Shown here: one piece after another, positions 34,236 to 43,652 of the stretch
Layout of the letters: each line of letters begins with the position of its first letter
Position numbering within the stretch: position 1 is the stretch's first letter
NCBI GenBank assembly: GCA_964496435.1
Contig: CAZBZP010000011.1
Span: forward strand, 47,677-111,676
Source of the DNA: Berkiella sp964496435
GTDB taxonomy: Bacteria > Pseudomonadota > Gammaproteobacteria > Berkiellales > Berkiellaceae
DNA length: 64,000 bases
Direction: 5' to 3'
Translations under genes and position numbers: made by a program
The notes under the pieces: generated by a model
Databases searched by the model: none
Told to the model about the DNA's origin: nothing
The model's input: only the letters and a program-made list of their open reading frames with translations

Positions 34236-35147
34236 ATGAGTTGGTTTCAAAAATTATTTCCTTCAAAGATCCATGCTTCTGCCCAAAAAAAGAAATCAAT
34301 CCCTGAAGGGCTGTGGACTAAATGTGCTTCTTGTACGGCGGTTCTCTTTAGGGCGGAGCTTGAAAGGAATATGGATGTTTGCCCAAAATGCGATCACCAT
34401 AATCGAATCAGTGCCAGAACCAGGTTATCTTTGTTTCTCGATAAAGCCATTTCAGAGGAAATAGGGGCTAATATTGAACCGCAAGATAAACTCAAGTTCA
34501 AAGATACCAAAAAATATCGAGATAGATTATCAAGCGCCCAAAAGGAAACCGGAGAAAAAGATGCCCTTGTCGCCATGAAAGGCACAGTATATGGGATGCC
34601 TGTAGTTGTTGCAGCATTTGAATTTGGATTTATTGGTGGCTCGATGGGGCGTGTCGTCGGTAAACGCTTTATCATGGCCGTTGAACAAGCCATCGCTACG
34701 AAAGTTCCTTTTATCTGCTTTGCCACCAGTGGCGGTGCCAGAATGCAAGAATCTCTTTTTTCCTTGATGCAAATGGCTAAGACAAGTGCAGCACTCACTA
34801 AACTCGCAGAAGCCAAATTACCTTATATCTCTGTGTTAATTGATCCTTGCATGGGTGGCGTATCTGCTAGTTTAGCAATGTTGGGAGATATTAACATTGC
34901 TGAACCTAAAGCGCTCATTGGTTTTGCTGGCCCAAGAGTAATTGAGCAAACCGTTCGCCAAACATTACCTGAAGGATTTCAACGTAGTGAATTTTTATTA
35001 GAAAAAGGCGCTATTGATATGATAGTGGATAGAAGAAACTTGCGAGAGCGCATTGCTTGTCTTCTTACCAAACTAATGCATGAACCATACCCAACGGATT
35101 TAAATAATGTTGAAAGCCACTTGATAGTGGAAAAAACATCAACATGA
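34236..35147 (+). CDS. accD: Acetyl-CoA carboxylase carboxyltransferase subunit beta
   Basis: With AccA it transfers the carboxyl group from biotin to acetyl-CoA, giving malonyl-CoA. An N-terminal zinc ribbon (CASC and CPKC, about residues 26-49) is followed by the crotonase-fold domain with ATSGGARMQESLFSLMQM. Length is 303 aa (E. coli 304). It overlaps folC by 4 bp (ATGA) and begins the accD-folC-dedD-cvpA-purF cluster. Confidence 0.97.
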   Translation: MSWFQKLFPSKIHASAQKKKSIPEGLWTKCASCTAVLFRAELERNMDVCPKCDHHNRISARTRLSLFLDKAISEEIGANIEPQDKLKFKDTKKYRDRLSSAQKETGEKDALVAMKGTVYGMPVVVAAFEFGFIGGSMGRVVGKRFIMAVEQAIATKVPFICFATSGGARMQESLFSLMQMAKTSAALTKLAEAKLPYISVLIDPCMGGVSASLAMLGDINIAEPKALIGFAGPRVIEQTVRQTLPEGFQRSEFLLEKGAIDMIVDRRNLRERIACLLTKLMHEPYPTDLNNVESHLIVEKTST

Positions 35148-36490
35148 CAAACGTGCCATTGCGTTTTCAACAATGGCTAGCACATGCTGAAAATTGTCAT
35201 TCAGAACAAATTCAGATGGGCCTTGAGCGCGTCACTTTGGTTGCTCAAAGAGCTAACGTCATAGATTTTCAAATACCCGTTGTGACTGTTGCTGGTACCA
35301 ACGGGAAAGGAACAACAGTAGCTGTATTATCTAAACTTTTACAAACCTCAGGTTTAAAAGTTGGTACATATACCTCTCCCCATTTACTCGATTTCAAAGA
35401 ACGCATTCAAGTTAATGATCAATTCATTTGTGAAGATGATTATTGTATGGCTTTTGAAGCTATTGAACAGGCGAGATTACAAACACCATTGACCTTTTTT
35501 GAATATACAACTTTGGTTGCTTTATGGCTTTTTAAGCATAGAGGTTATCAACTGGATATTGTTATTTTAGAGGTAGGTTTAGGTGGTAGATTAGATGCAG
35601 TCAATATTATCAATCCACACTTAGCTATTGTGACCGCCCTAGGACTTGATCATCAAGCCTATTTAGGGGATACCCTGGAAAGCATAGCCAAAGAAAAGGC
35701 AGGTATTTTTCGCCACTCACAAAAAGCGATCATTGCAAAACGTGCTTGTGTGAAAACCTTGCTGGAAGAAGCAAGAGCCTTGGATATGACTTTGTATATT
35801 GAAGGCGAGCATTTTGAGGCAATGACAAATCCCTTCCAATGGAAAATGAGTGGCTCAGCTAACATAAAAGTAGAACATTATTTAGCCTCAACTAGTGTCT
35901 CCTTGGCATTGGCTGCTTATACTATTTTGGATGGGGATCTTTTTTCGTTAGAGCCCCTAGAACAAGCTGTTCAATGTATTAAAGAGAAAGTGATGGTAGG
36001 CAGGTGCTATCCTGTGGTTTTTAACAACAGACAAATTTTGTTTGATGTTGCCCATAACCCACAGGGAACACAATGGCTTGCAAGTCAGCTTGCTAGTCTG
36101 AGTGGCAGCCCAAGGGTATATGCCGTTTGGGCGAGTATGGAAGACAAAGATTTGCTTGGCATCATTGAACCAATGAAAGATGTTGTAGATGCTTGGTTCA
36201 TAGGTCAGCTAGAAAATAATGCCAGATGTGCAAGCCTCTTGATGTTAAAAGATGCCTTAATAAAAAATAGCATCGAAAACATAAACAGTTTCAATTGTAT
36301 CGTTAGCGCATTTGATAAAGCTGTAAAACAGGCAACGGACAATGATGTAATCGTGGTATTTGGATCTTTTTATACAGTAGCGCAAGTTATGCAGGATTGT
36401 CTTGCACACAAACAAATAGGGATCCAAAAAATTTCTCATCATTGGACAAGTAATTTCAAGGCAAACACTTTTATGACAAGTGAGCATTGA
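35144..36490 (+). CDS. folC: Bifunctional folylpolyglutamate/dihydrofolate synthase
   Basis: Mur-ligase-like enzyme that makes dihydrofolate and adds glutamates to folates. The P-loop is VAGTNGKGTTVAVLSKLL and the omega-loop region is YTSPHLLDFKERIQVN. LEVGLGGRLDAVN and the C-terminal DVAHNPQGTQWL are family signatures. The protein has 448 aa, slightly longer than E. coli (422) because of a C-terminal extension. It is coupled to accD at the start and touches dedD at the end. Confidence 0.96.
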   Translation: MTNVPLRFQQWLAHAENCHSEQIQMGLERVTLVAQRANVIDFQIPVVTVAGTNGKGTTVAVLSKLLQTSGLKVGTYTSPHLLDFKERIQVNDQFICEDDYCMAFEAIEQARLQTPLTFFEYTTLVALWLFKHRGYQLDIVILEVGLGGRLDAVNIINPHLAIVTALGLDHQAYLGDTLESIAKEKAGIFRHSQKAIIAKRACVKTLLEEARALDMTLYIEGEHFEAMTNPFQWKMSGSANIKVEHYLASTSVSLALAAYTILDGDLFSLEPLEQAVQCIKEKVMVGRCYPVVFNNRQILFDVAHNPQGTQWLASQLASLSGSPRVYAVWASMEDKDLLGIIEPMKDVVDAWFIGQLENNARCASLLMLKDALIKNSIENINSFNCIVSAFDKAVKQATDNDVIVVFGSFYTVAQVMQDCLAHKQIGIQKISHHWTSNFKANTFMTSEH

Positions 36491-37808
36491 CATGGAAAAG
36501 TTGAAAGAAAAAATCTTTTTAATCATCGTTGTCATCGCGCTCGGTATCATCTTTATTCCGATGCTTTTCACAGGTGAGCATAAAAAAATGCATCTGGCCA
36601 AAGCAATTCCAACAAGACCTGATAGTAAAGATACGACGGCCGGTGAGCCTCAAGTATTATCCCAGCTAAAAAGTAAAATTGAAGCAAAGCAAAAGGAACA
36701 TATTGCTGAACAAGAAGTAACCAAAGAATTACCGCTAGCACAGAATGATGAAGACAAACAAGTAGAGATTGAAAAAGCTAAAGAACAAGCACAAGCTGAA
36801 GAACAAAAGAAACAAGCAGAGATGGCTAAAGCCAAGGCCGAAGAAGAAAAACAAGCAGCGATAGCTAAGGCACAAGAAGAAAAGAAACAAGCCGAGATGG
36901 CTAAAGCCAAGGCAGAAGAAGAAAAGCAAGCAGCCTTAGCTAAGGCACAAGAAGAAAAGCAACAAGCAGAGATTGCTAAAGCCAAAGCAGAGGAAGAAAA
37001 ACAAGCAGCGATAGCTAAGGCACAAGAAGAAAAGAAACAAGCAGAGATTACTGCCAAAGCCAAAGCAGAGGAAGAAAAACAAGCAGCGATAGCTAAGGCA
37101 CAAGAAGAAAAGAAAGAAGCAGATATCGCTAAAGCTAAGGCCGAAGCACAAGAACAAGAGAAACAAGCCGAGATAGCTAAGGCTAAAGCAGAAGAAGAAA
37201 AACAAGCAGCGATAGCTAAAGCACAAGAGCAAAAGAAACAAGCCGAGATAGCTAAGGCCAAAGCAGAGGAAGAAAAACAAGCAGCCCAAGCAAAAGCCAA
37301 AGCTGAAGAAGAACAAAGAATAGCTCAGCTAAAGGATGAAGAGAAAGTTGCAGCGCTTGCAAAGCAAGAAAAAATCCGCATGGCAGAGCTAGAAGAAGAG
37401 AAAGCTAAAGAAGCTAAGATTGAGCAAGAGAAAAAAACAGAACAACAAGAAGAACCAGCAGTAGAAAGTGCACAAGTTAAGACGCAAGACTTAACGAAGA
37501 AGAAACAAAAAAGTTCAAAAGCAAAAGAAAGATCATCGGTTAAAGAGAAAGTATTTTCTAATCAAGGCGCTTGGGTGGTACAAGCTGGAACTTTTGCCTT
37601 TCCAGAGCACTCTGCAGCATTGATGAGCAAGTTAAAGCGACAGGGCATTCCTGCCTATACGCGAAAGATTATGCGAGCAGGTGAAAGTTTAACCGTCGTC
37701 TTTATTGGGCCAATCATTCGCAAAGAAGATGCACAAAAAATGAATTCAATGATTCAGACAAAATATAATTTAAAAGGCATCGTCGTTCATTATGGCGTTC
37801 AAAGATAA
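36480..37808 (+). CDS. dedD: DedD-like SPOR-domain protein with long repeat coiled coil
   Basis: Division-site protein: an N-terminal membrane helix (KIFLIIVVIALGIIFIPMLF) is followed by a periplasmic linker and a C-terminal SPOR domain (about residues 360-440, beginning AWVVQAGTFAFPEHS) that binds denuded septal glycans. The start may be GTG 36480 (overlapping folC) or ATG 36492 (1 nt after the folC stop). At about 440 aa it is twice the size of E. coli DedD. The increase comes from about six tandem copies of a 25-aa TolA-like unit (AKAKAEEEKQAAIAKAQEEK, then KQAEI). Position between folC and cvpA supports DedD over FtsN. Confidence 0.88.
   Translation: MSIDMEKLKEKIFLIIVVIALGIIFIPMLFTGEHKKMHLAKAIPTRPDSKDTTAGEPQVLSQLKSKIEAKQKEHIAEQEVTKELPLAQNDEDKQVEIEKAKEQAQAEEQKKQAEMAKAKAEEEKQAAIAKAQEEKKQAEMAKAKAEEEKQAALAKAQEEKQQAEIAKAKAEEEKQAAIAKAQEEKKQAEITAKAKAEEEKQAAIAKAQEEKKEADIAKAKAEAQEQEKQAEIAKAKAEEEKQAAIAKAQEQKKQAEIAKAKAEEEKQAAQAKAKAEEEQRIAQLKDEEKVAALAKQEKIRMAELEEEKAKEAKIEQEKKTEQQEEPAVESAQVKTQDLTKKKQKSSKAKERSSVKEKVFSNQGAWVVQAGTFAFPEHSAALMSKLKRQGIPAYTRKIMRAGESLTVVFIGPIIRKEDAQKMNSMIQTKYNLKGIVVHYGVQR
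36825..37318 (+). repeat. Tandem 75-bp repeat inside dedD
   Basis: About six copies of a 75-bp unit encode a 25-aa Ala/Lys/Glu/Gln coiled-coil repeat. One unit is shortened (AKAKAEAQEQEKQAEI) and one has a single extra Thr codon, showing in-frame gain and loss. Near-identical bases between some copies suggest recent expansion and likely length variation between strains. Confidence 0.85.
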
Positions 37809-37827
37809 GTAGCGAGGAGACAACAGG

Positions 37828-38373
37828 ATGATAAGTACACCAGATCTAATCATTATCGGCATCATGTTGCTTTCTATATTGATTGGTATTGTACGTGGGT
37901 TTGTTAAAGAATCTATTTCTTTAGTGACCTGGGTAGTCGCAATCGGCTTGGCAGTTGTTTATACAACGCATTTAGCTGAGCATATGACCTTCACAAAACA
38001 TTCCTTTGCTAAAAACTTAGCTTCGTTTTTAGTTATTTTTGTAGGCACTGTCTTTATTGGTGCAATAATTAACTATATTATTGGCGGCATGATAAGAAAG
38101 ACACCTTTTAGCATACCAGACAGGGTGCTAGGTTCTCTTTTTGGGGTGCTACGAGGCATATGCTTTATCACCATTTTAGTATTAGTGGCAGGTTTAACGC
38201 CTTTCCCACAAGAAAAATGGTGGCAAGATTCCTATGCAATAAATCGTTTTCAAGTTTTGGCAATTTGGGTAAAAGACAGACTTCCCGATGAAAATGCCAA
38301 AGTATTTCATTTTTCAAAAGAACTCAATGAAGAATATTCACAAGGGTCAGAGTCTAAAATAAAAGGTTCATAA
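37828..38373 (+). CDS. cvpA: CvpA family membrane protein
   Basis: Inner-membrane protein named for colicin V production. It is linked to envelope homeostasis and, in E. coli, to purF expression. Four hydrophobic segments are visible (LIIIGIMLLSILIGIVRGFV; LVTWVVAIGLAVVYTTHLA; FLVIFVGTVFIGAIINYIIG; LFGVLRGICFITILVLVAG). The RGFVKE motif after the first helix is typical. At 181 aa it is slightly longer than in E. coli (162). purF starts 4 bp after the stop. Confidence 0.93.
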   Translation: MISTPDLIIIGIMLLSILIGIVRGFVKESISLVTWVVAIGLAVVYTTHLAEHMTFTKHSFAKNLASFLVIFVGTVFIGAIINYIIGGMIRKTPFSIPDRVLGSLFGVLRGICFITILVLVAGLTPFPQEKWWQDSYAINRFQVLAIWVKDRLPDENAKVFHFSKELNEEYSQGSESKIKGS

Positions 38374-38377
38374 ATTC

Positions 38378-39868
38378 ATGTGTGGTGTAGTAGGTATTGT
38401 AGCAACAAGTTCAGTAAATCAGACCATTTTTGATGCATTAACGGTATTACAGCATCGCGGCCAGGATGCCGCCGGTATGGCAACTTGTGAACAAAAGCAT
38501 TTATTTTTAAGAAAGGGCAATGGTTTAGTAAGAGATGTATTCACCCAGCAGGATATGCAATACCTTCAAGGGAATATAGGAATTGGCCATGTGAGATATC
38601 CCACGGCTGGTTCATCAAGTGAATTAGAAGCACAACCATTTTATGTTAATTCTCCTTTTGGCATAGTATTAGCGCATAATGGCAACCTCACAAATGCCGA
38701 TGAATTGCAAAATGAATTGTTTAATGATGACTTGAGACATATTAACACCAATTCTGATTCTGAAATTTTGCTCAATGTATTTGCGCATGAGTTACAACAA
38801 GTCTCAAAATTAAAAGCCACGGCAGAAGGTATCTTCAAAGCGGTCGCAAGAGTACATGAACGTTGTCGAGGTGCTTATGCAGTCGTTGCCTTGATTGCTG
38901 GCGTTGGTTTAGTGGCTTTTAGAGATCCCTTTGGTATACGCCCGCTTATTTTTGGCAAAAAGGAATCACCCCAAGGTACAGAAATAATGGTAGCTTCAGA
39001 AAGTGTAGCCCTGACCGCACAGGGCTATACCATTGTTGATGATGTGGCACCAGGTGAGGCTTTATTTGTACAACCAAACGGTGAGATCCATCGTCAGCAA
39101 TGTGCCAAGGCATCTCAGCTCAGTCCCTGTATATTTGAATTTGTGTATTTCGCAAGACCAGACTCATTAATAGATAAAATATCTGTTTATAAAGTGAGAA
39201 TGAATATTGGACGCAAGCTTGCTGAAAAAATAAAGAAAGAATGGAAGATAGATGATATTGATGTTGTTATCCCCATTCCTGAAACCAGCCGAAATGCAGC
39301 CATAACCTTGGCCAACACTATTGGTATAGAGTATCGCGAAGGTTTTGTTAAAAATAGATATATTGGCCGTACTTTTATTATGCCTGGTCAAGTAATTCGA
39401 AAGAAATCAGTTAATCAAAAATTAAGTGTCAATGATTTAGAATTTAAAAACAAAAATGTGCTTTTAGTAGATGATTCAATTGTCAGAGGCACCACTTGTA
39501 AAGAAATTATTAATATGGCACGCAGTGCTGGTGCAACGAAAGTATATTTTGCTTCAGCTGCGCCGCCAATTCGTTTTCCTAATATTTATGGCATTGATAT
39601 GCCAAGCAAAGAAGAACTAATTGCCTATCAGCGTACTGTAGAGGAAATACGGGAGCAAATAGGAGCGGATGGTTTAATTTATCTGGATTTAGAGGATTTA
39701 ATTACTGTTGCAAGGGAAGGGAATAAGAAGATTGAGAAGTTTGAGAGTTCAGTGTTTGACGGTGTTTATTTAACAGGGAATGAGTCTACATATCTTACCA
39801 AGGTGGCCAAAACACGTTCTGATGCTGCAAAGTCGAATAATATTTTCGATGATTGTCAGATATCATAG
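38378..39868 (+). CDS. purF: Amidophosphoribosyltransferase
   Basis: First committed step of purine synthesis: PRPP plus glutamine gives phosphoribosylamine. The Ntn glutaminase nucleophile is Cys2 (MCGVVGIV), exposed after Met removal. HNGNLTNADEL and RDPFGIRPL follow. The phosphoribosyltransferase PRPP loop is VLLVDDSIVRGTTCKEI. Length is 496 aa (E. coli 505). It is the last gene of the accD-purF cluster. Confidence 0.98.
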   Translation: MCGVVGIVATSSVNQTIFDALTVLQHRGQDAAGMATCEQKHLFLRKGNGLVRDVFTQQDMQYLQGNIGIGHVRYPTAGSSSELEAQPFYVNSPFGIVLAHNGNLTNADELQNELFNDDLRHINTNSDSEILLNVFAHELQQVSKLKATAEGIFKAVARVHERCRGAYAVVALIAGVGLVAFRDPFGIRPLIFGKKESPQGTEIMVASESVALTAQGYTIVDDVAPGEALFVQPNGEIHRQQCAKASQLSPCIFEFVYFARPDSLIDKISVYKVRMNIGRKLAEKIKKEWKIDDIDVVIPIPETSRNAAITLANTIGIEYREGFVKNRYIGRTFIMPGQVIRKKSVNQKLSVNDLEFKNKNVLLVDDSIVRGTTCKEIINMARSAGATKVYFASAAPPIRFPNIYGIDMPSKEELIAYQRTVEEIREQIGADGLIYLDLEDLITVAREGNKKIEKFESSVFDGVYLTGNESTYLTKVAKTRSDAAKSNNIFDDCQIS

Positions 39869-39926
39869 TCTTTGTTTGTGCAGTGACTATATAAAATTAT
39901 AATTCACTTTTTGGGAGATAGGTCAA

Positions 39927-42785
39927 ATGAGTAACCAGACTAAAACTCTTTATTACGATATTGATGGGATAATGTGCAACAGCTGCACAAAGTTAATTGA
40001 AACGGGATTACTCAAAGATAAAGAAGTGGAAGATGTTAGCATTAATCTTGCCACCAAAAGAGCACGGGTTGTCGTCAAGGAAAATACACCTCCTAAATAT
40101 ATCATCGATGCGATTTCTGCCATTGATACTAAATTCGTCGCTAAATGGCTTCCTCCAGAAGATGAAAAAACCTATTACTTCTCTGTAAGAGGAATGACAT
40201 CGCCAAAAGATGCACAGCTGATCAAAGATAAATTAAACGAGCGAAAAGAAGATATAAATTCATCTTCTGTAAACTATTCAACAGGTATTGCTACCATCAC
40301 GACTTTTGCTCCTAAAGATCAAGAGCAAAGTAAAATTCTTTCAAAAAAACTCAAAAAATTGATTAAAGAGGCTATTGAAGGAAGGGAAATTAAAGCAAAA
40401 AGAATTAAACCTGAAGCAAATGAAGTTCCTGCTCATGATACATCAACACAATATCGCCGACGTGCGTTAGTGAATGCACTAGTTGGGATCCCCTTGCTTT
40501 TGTTGAGCCCATTCATACCTTTACCATTGACTCTCATGGGACAGTTTATTGGAATCTTTATCGGCGGCGTCATTTTTGGTGTGATGTGGCAGACAGGTAA
40601 AGAGTTTTATAAAGGGGCATGGAACCAATTAGTTAAAAATCGTTCTTCAGATATGAACACACTCATTGCTTTAGGTACCAGCAGTGCTTGGATCTATTCG
40701 ATGCTGATTGTTTTGATACCAGGTATGTTTCCATTAGCGGCACTACAGTATCACTTTTTAGCAATTAATATGATCTTGGGTATTGTAAATCTTGGTAAAA
40801 GTTTAAGAGCGAATGCCGAGCATCAAACCAAAAACAAAGTGAAAAGCTTGGCTCAAGTATATGTGGATTTGCAACCACAATATGCCAAAGTACTAAGGAG
40901 CGAGTTTAAAGAAGATATGTTAAGACAGGGACTATCTGAACAATCCTTTAAAGAAATTCACTATAAGCAAATTAAAGAAGGCGACATTGTTCAAGTTATG
41001 AAGGATCAACGGGTACCTGTAGAAGGTGTCATTATTAGTGATGATCCAACTTTTGTTAATGAAGAAACCCTTACTGGTGAACCAGAAGGACGCAATAAGA
41101 GCAAAGGCGATGAAGTATGTAGCGGCTCTTTAAATATGAAACACACAATTTACATACGCGCTTCCCGAGATGGTAAAGAAGGACATCTTACCAAGGTAAT
41201 CGATGATGTGAATAAATCGAGCGCAACCAAACCACCATCTATTTCCAAATTGGTTGATAGGCTTGCAGTTGTATTTGTGCCAATGATTGTTTCTATAGCA
41301 GCACTTTCAGCTTGTGGTTGGTTTTTATTAGGGCCTGTTCCTGCATTACCTTGGATGATCAAAAGTGTGATGTCAGTATTGTTATGCGCTTGCCCTTGTG
41401 CCTTGGGTTTAGCTACCCCCATATCAACAGCGATTGGTATGTATAAACAATTTAACAAGAAAATTTTAGTACATGATGCAGCTGCCTTAGAAATTGCAGC
41501 GCAAGTCAATACCGTCGTTTTTGATAAAACAGGTACTTTAACCTCACCAGCCATCCATCATGCTTATATTCCTGCTGGCAGTGATAATTGGTCGCAAGAA
41601 GAAGTTATTCAATTTGCTGCTAGTCTTGAAAAAAGCTTTGATCATCCCATCGCAAAATCATTTATGACCGGCAATTCATCGCATGATTTTTTACCATGTG
41701 AACAACCAGAAAAGAAAGATGAGGGTGTTTCAGGCATTGTTGCTGAAAGAATGGTCGTTATAGGATCATTGGCACATCTTGAATCAAAACAAATTGTTGT
41801 ACCGGAGGAATGTAAGCAAGAGTCAATTCAAAATGAATTAAAAGGCATGTCTTCTGTGTATGTTGCTATAGATGCAGAAGTATTCTTAGTTGCCTTTAAA
41901 CATGAGATTAGAAAAGATGCTAGAGAAACGATTGAACAATTGAGAGCCAGAGACATAGAGATATTTATGTTAACAGGTGATCAAGAAGAGCCTGCAAAAG
42001 TAGTTGCCAGAGAATTAGGTATTAGAAAAGTTTTTGCTAAGATGGGATCGCGTGATAAGAAAGATTTTGTTCTTGAGCTCAAAGCACATCATCGTATCGT
42101 AGCAGTAGTGGGTGATGGTCTAAACGATATTGAAGCGATGGAAGCGGCTGATTTAGGTATAGCCGTAGGCTCATGGACTCATGCTTCCTCGGTTGCTAAA
42201 GTGGCTACTCAGCAATTAAATTTTATCCCCTTGTTAATCATGGCTAGAGAAACCATGAACAATATTCATCAAAACTTATATTGGACAGGGTTTTATAATT
42301 TATTAAGTCTTACTGCTGCAACGGGACTTTTATATTATATTTTTGGCTTTGTACTCAATCCGGTTGTTGCGAGTTTGTTAATGGCTATTTCTTCTATCTC
42401 GGTGGTTATTAACTCAATGAGATTGTCTCGTCAGATTGATTATAAAATGGCAATCTATGAAGGTAAGATTCAACCACCAACAACCCTTTTAGAAAAAATT
42501 CAGCAGTACATTCCTTTCCAAGGTGTTTTTGACGCATTACTTACCGCGTTTTCATCCTCTGCAGAGGATCAACCTGCTGCCCGTGCAAGAGGGGCTGAGC
42601 AAATAGCCAGTCGGGTACGTCCTGGACAATACTCTCCGCCTAATACGCCGGTTAAAGGGAAACAAACTACAATATTCAAAGGTAGAAGCGATCAACCTAT
42701 CTACATTTTCGATGATATTGAAATTAAAAAGGAAGAAGAGCAGCGTCCTTCATTGAGTCGATTAGTATCCCTTGGGCCTAAATAG
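39927..42785 (+). CDS. P1B-type ATPase, copper(I)-exporting type
   Basis: Heavy-metal pump of the inner membrane, most like CopA. Two N-terminal HMA domains are present: the first keeps its metal pair (C17 and C20 in GIMCNSCTKL), while the second has lost it (RGMTSPKDAQ). The membrane CPC motif is at C489-C491 (CACPCALGLATPIS) and the phosphorylation site is D533 in FDKTGTLTS. TGEPEG, SFDHPIAKS and GDGLNDIEAMEAADLG are the actuator, HP and hinge motifs. YN in WTGFYNLLSL and MAISS near the end complete the Cu(I) site pattern. At 952 aa it carries about 100 extra C-terminal residues. The His-rich protein downstream fits metal handling. Confidence 0.88.
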   Translation: MSNQTKTLYYDIDGIMCNSCTKLIETGLLKDKEVEDVSINLATKRARVVVKENTPPKYIIDAISAIDTKFVAKWLPPEDEKTYYFSVRGMTSPKDAQLIKDKLNERKEDINSSSVNYSTGIATITTFAPKDQEQSKILSKKLKKLIKEAIEGREIKAKRIKPEANEVPAHDTSTQYRRRALVNALVGIPLLLLSPFIPLPLTLMGQFIGIFIGGVIFGVMWQTGKEFYKGAWNQLVKNRSSDMNTLIALGTSSAWIYSMLIVLIPGMFPLAALQYHFLAINMILGIVNLGKSLRANAEHQTKNKVKSLAQVYVDLQPQYAKVLRSEFKEDMLRQGLSEQSFKEIHYKQIKEGDIVQVMKDQRVPVEGVIISDDPTFVNEETLTGEPEGRNKSKGDEVCSGSLNMKHTIYIRASRDGKEGHLTKVIDDVNKSSATKPPSISKLVDRLAVVFVPMIVSIAALSACGWFLLGPVPALPWMIKSVMSVLLCACPCALGLATPISTAIGMYKQFNKKILVHDAAALEIAAQVNTVVFDKTGTLTSPAIHHAYIPAGSDNWSQEEVIQFAASLEKSFDHPIAKSFMTGNSSHDFLPCEQPEKKDEGVSGIVAERMVVIGSLAHLESKQIVVPEECKQESIQNELKGMSSVYVAIDAEVFLVAFKHEIRKDARETIEQLRARDIEIFMLTGDQEEPAKVVARELGIRKVFAKMGSRDKKDFVLELKAHHRIVAVVGDGLNDIEAMEAADLGIAVGSWTHASSVAKVATQQLNFIPLLIMARETMNNIHQNLYWTGFYNLLSLTAATGLLYYIFGFVLNPVVASLLMAISSISVVINSMRLSRQIDYKMAIYEGKIQPPTTLLEKIQQYIPFQGVFDALLTAFSSSAEDQPAARARGAEQIASRVRPGQYSPPNTPVKGKQTTIFKGRSDQPIYIFDDIEIKKEEEQRPSLSRLVSLGPK

Positions 42786-42810
42786 GTTTATTTGCTGATC
42801 TTGATTAAAA

Positions 42811-42862
42811 TATGCTTTAGGTATTTGTCAAACTTCAAAACTTAAAGCATACTCTCTTTATC
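42811..42862 (+). terminator. Probable terminator after the copper ATPase
   Basis: TATGCTTTA (42811-42819) and TAAAGCATA (42843-42851) form a 9-bp perfect stem with a 23-nt loop, followed by the pyrimidine-rich CTCTCTTTATC. The long loop makes it a weak candidate. Confidence 0.4.
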
Positions 42863-42957
42863 AAGCTACAAATTTTGCTGTTACATTTTAGAAAGATTTT
42901 GTAATAGAAAGGTTTTAAATCAGATCTGTTTAAAAATATAGCTCACCGGAGGGTACC

Positions 42958-43554
42958 ATGCAGCATTTATTGATTAAATCGTTGATAGTAATGGGTTCAT
43001 TAGGTCTTACAATGAATTCCTTTGCTACTAGTGGCACTGATGCGCATCCAAAAGCACATCAAGAAGCTGGTGATGTCAAAGAACACATGAATAAAATGAA
43101 AGAACAAGCTCGTAAGAAAGAAGAAGCTAAGAAAGAGCAAGAGAAGAAAGAACAAGAAGCTAAAAAAGAAGAAGAAGCTAAGAAGGAAGAAGCTAAGAAA
43201 GAGGAAGATGTTAAGAAGAAAGATGACGCTCAGAAGAAGGCTGAAGAAAAGGGCGCTGCTGCTTCAAAGAAACATCATGGTAAACAACACCATAAACATA
43301 AACAGCATCATAACAAACACCACCACAACAGCAAGCACCACCACCACCATAAACATTCTTCAGGCCATCATAACCACAAGCATCACCATCATCACAGCAA
43401 AGATGCTGCGCCTAAGCACCACCACCATCACCACAATAAACAACACCACCATCACTCACAACAGCAAGGTGGCTATGTGAGAGAAGCAGGTCCACGCGTT
43501 CCAGATGATAACAGCGGTAAAAAGATGGAAATGGATGAATACTATCAACGATAG
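42958..43554 (+). CDS. Exported histidine-rich metal-binding-like protein
   Basis: A 198-aa protein with a signal peptide (LLIKSLIVMGSLGLTMNSFA, likely cut after FATS or nearby). A Lys/Glu coiled-coil repeat (KKEEAKKEQEKKEQEAKKEE) spans about residues 45-95. A tract from about 105 to 175 holds roughly 40 histidines in runs up to six. It ends in an acidic polar tail. GGAGGG just before the ATG is a strong ribosome-binding site. It is the next gene after the copper-type ATPase, so periplasmic buffering of copper, nickel or zinc is a reasonable inference. No known family is recognised beyond composition. Confidence 0.75.
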   Translation: MQHLLIKSLIVMGSLGLTMNSFATSGTDAHPKAHQEAGDVKEHMNKMKEQARKKEEAKKEQEKKEQEAKKEEEAKKEEAKKEEDVKKKDDAQKKAEEKGAAASKKHHGKQHHKHKQHHNKHHHNSKHHHHHKHSSGHHNHKHHHHHSKDAAPKHHHHHHNKQHHHHSQQQGGYVREAGPRVPDDNSGKKMEMDEYYQR

Positions 43555-43598
43555 TTTTTGAAGTAGTTTGATGTAAATAGCTACAAAATGGAATGATA

Positions 43599-43627
43599 AA
43601 AGGCCGGTTCTGACCGGCCTTTCTCAT
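43599..43627 (+). terminator. Intrinsic terminator of the His-rich gene
   Basis: AAAGGCCGGT (43599-43608), TCTG loop, ACCGGCCTTT (43613-43622) form a perfect 10-bp GC-rich stem with a short TTTCTCAT tail. Confidence 0.75.
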
Positions 43628-43652
43628 GGTAAAAAAGGGAATGGAGTTTATC

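Noticed and set aside
36650..37316. Long open frames on the minus strand, rich in Ala/Ser/Cys or Phe/Leu, opposite dedD
   Set aside because: They are the complement of the GAA/AAA/GCA-rich tandem repeat in dedD. There is no ribosome-binding site, composition is implausible, and the plus frame has a recognisable membrane helix and SPOR domain.
43208..43480. Alternative +1 frame (Ile/Thr-rich) in the His-rich gene
   Set aside because: It is a frame-shifted reading of the CAC/CAT repeat. The main frame has a signal peptide and a strong ribosome-binding site.
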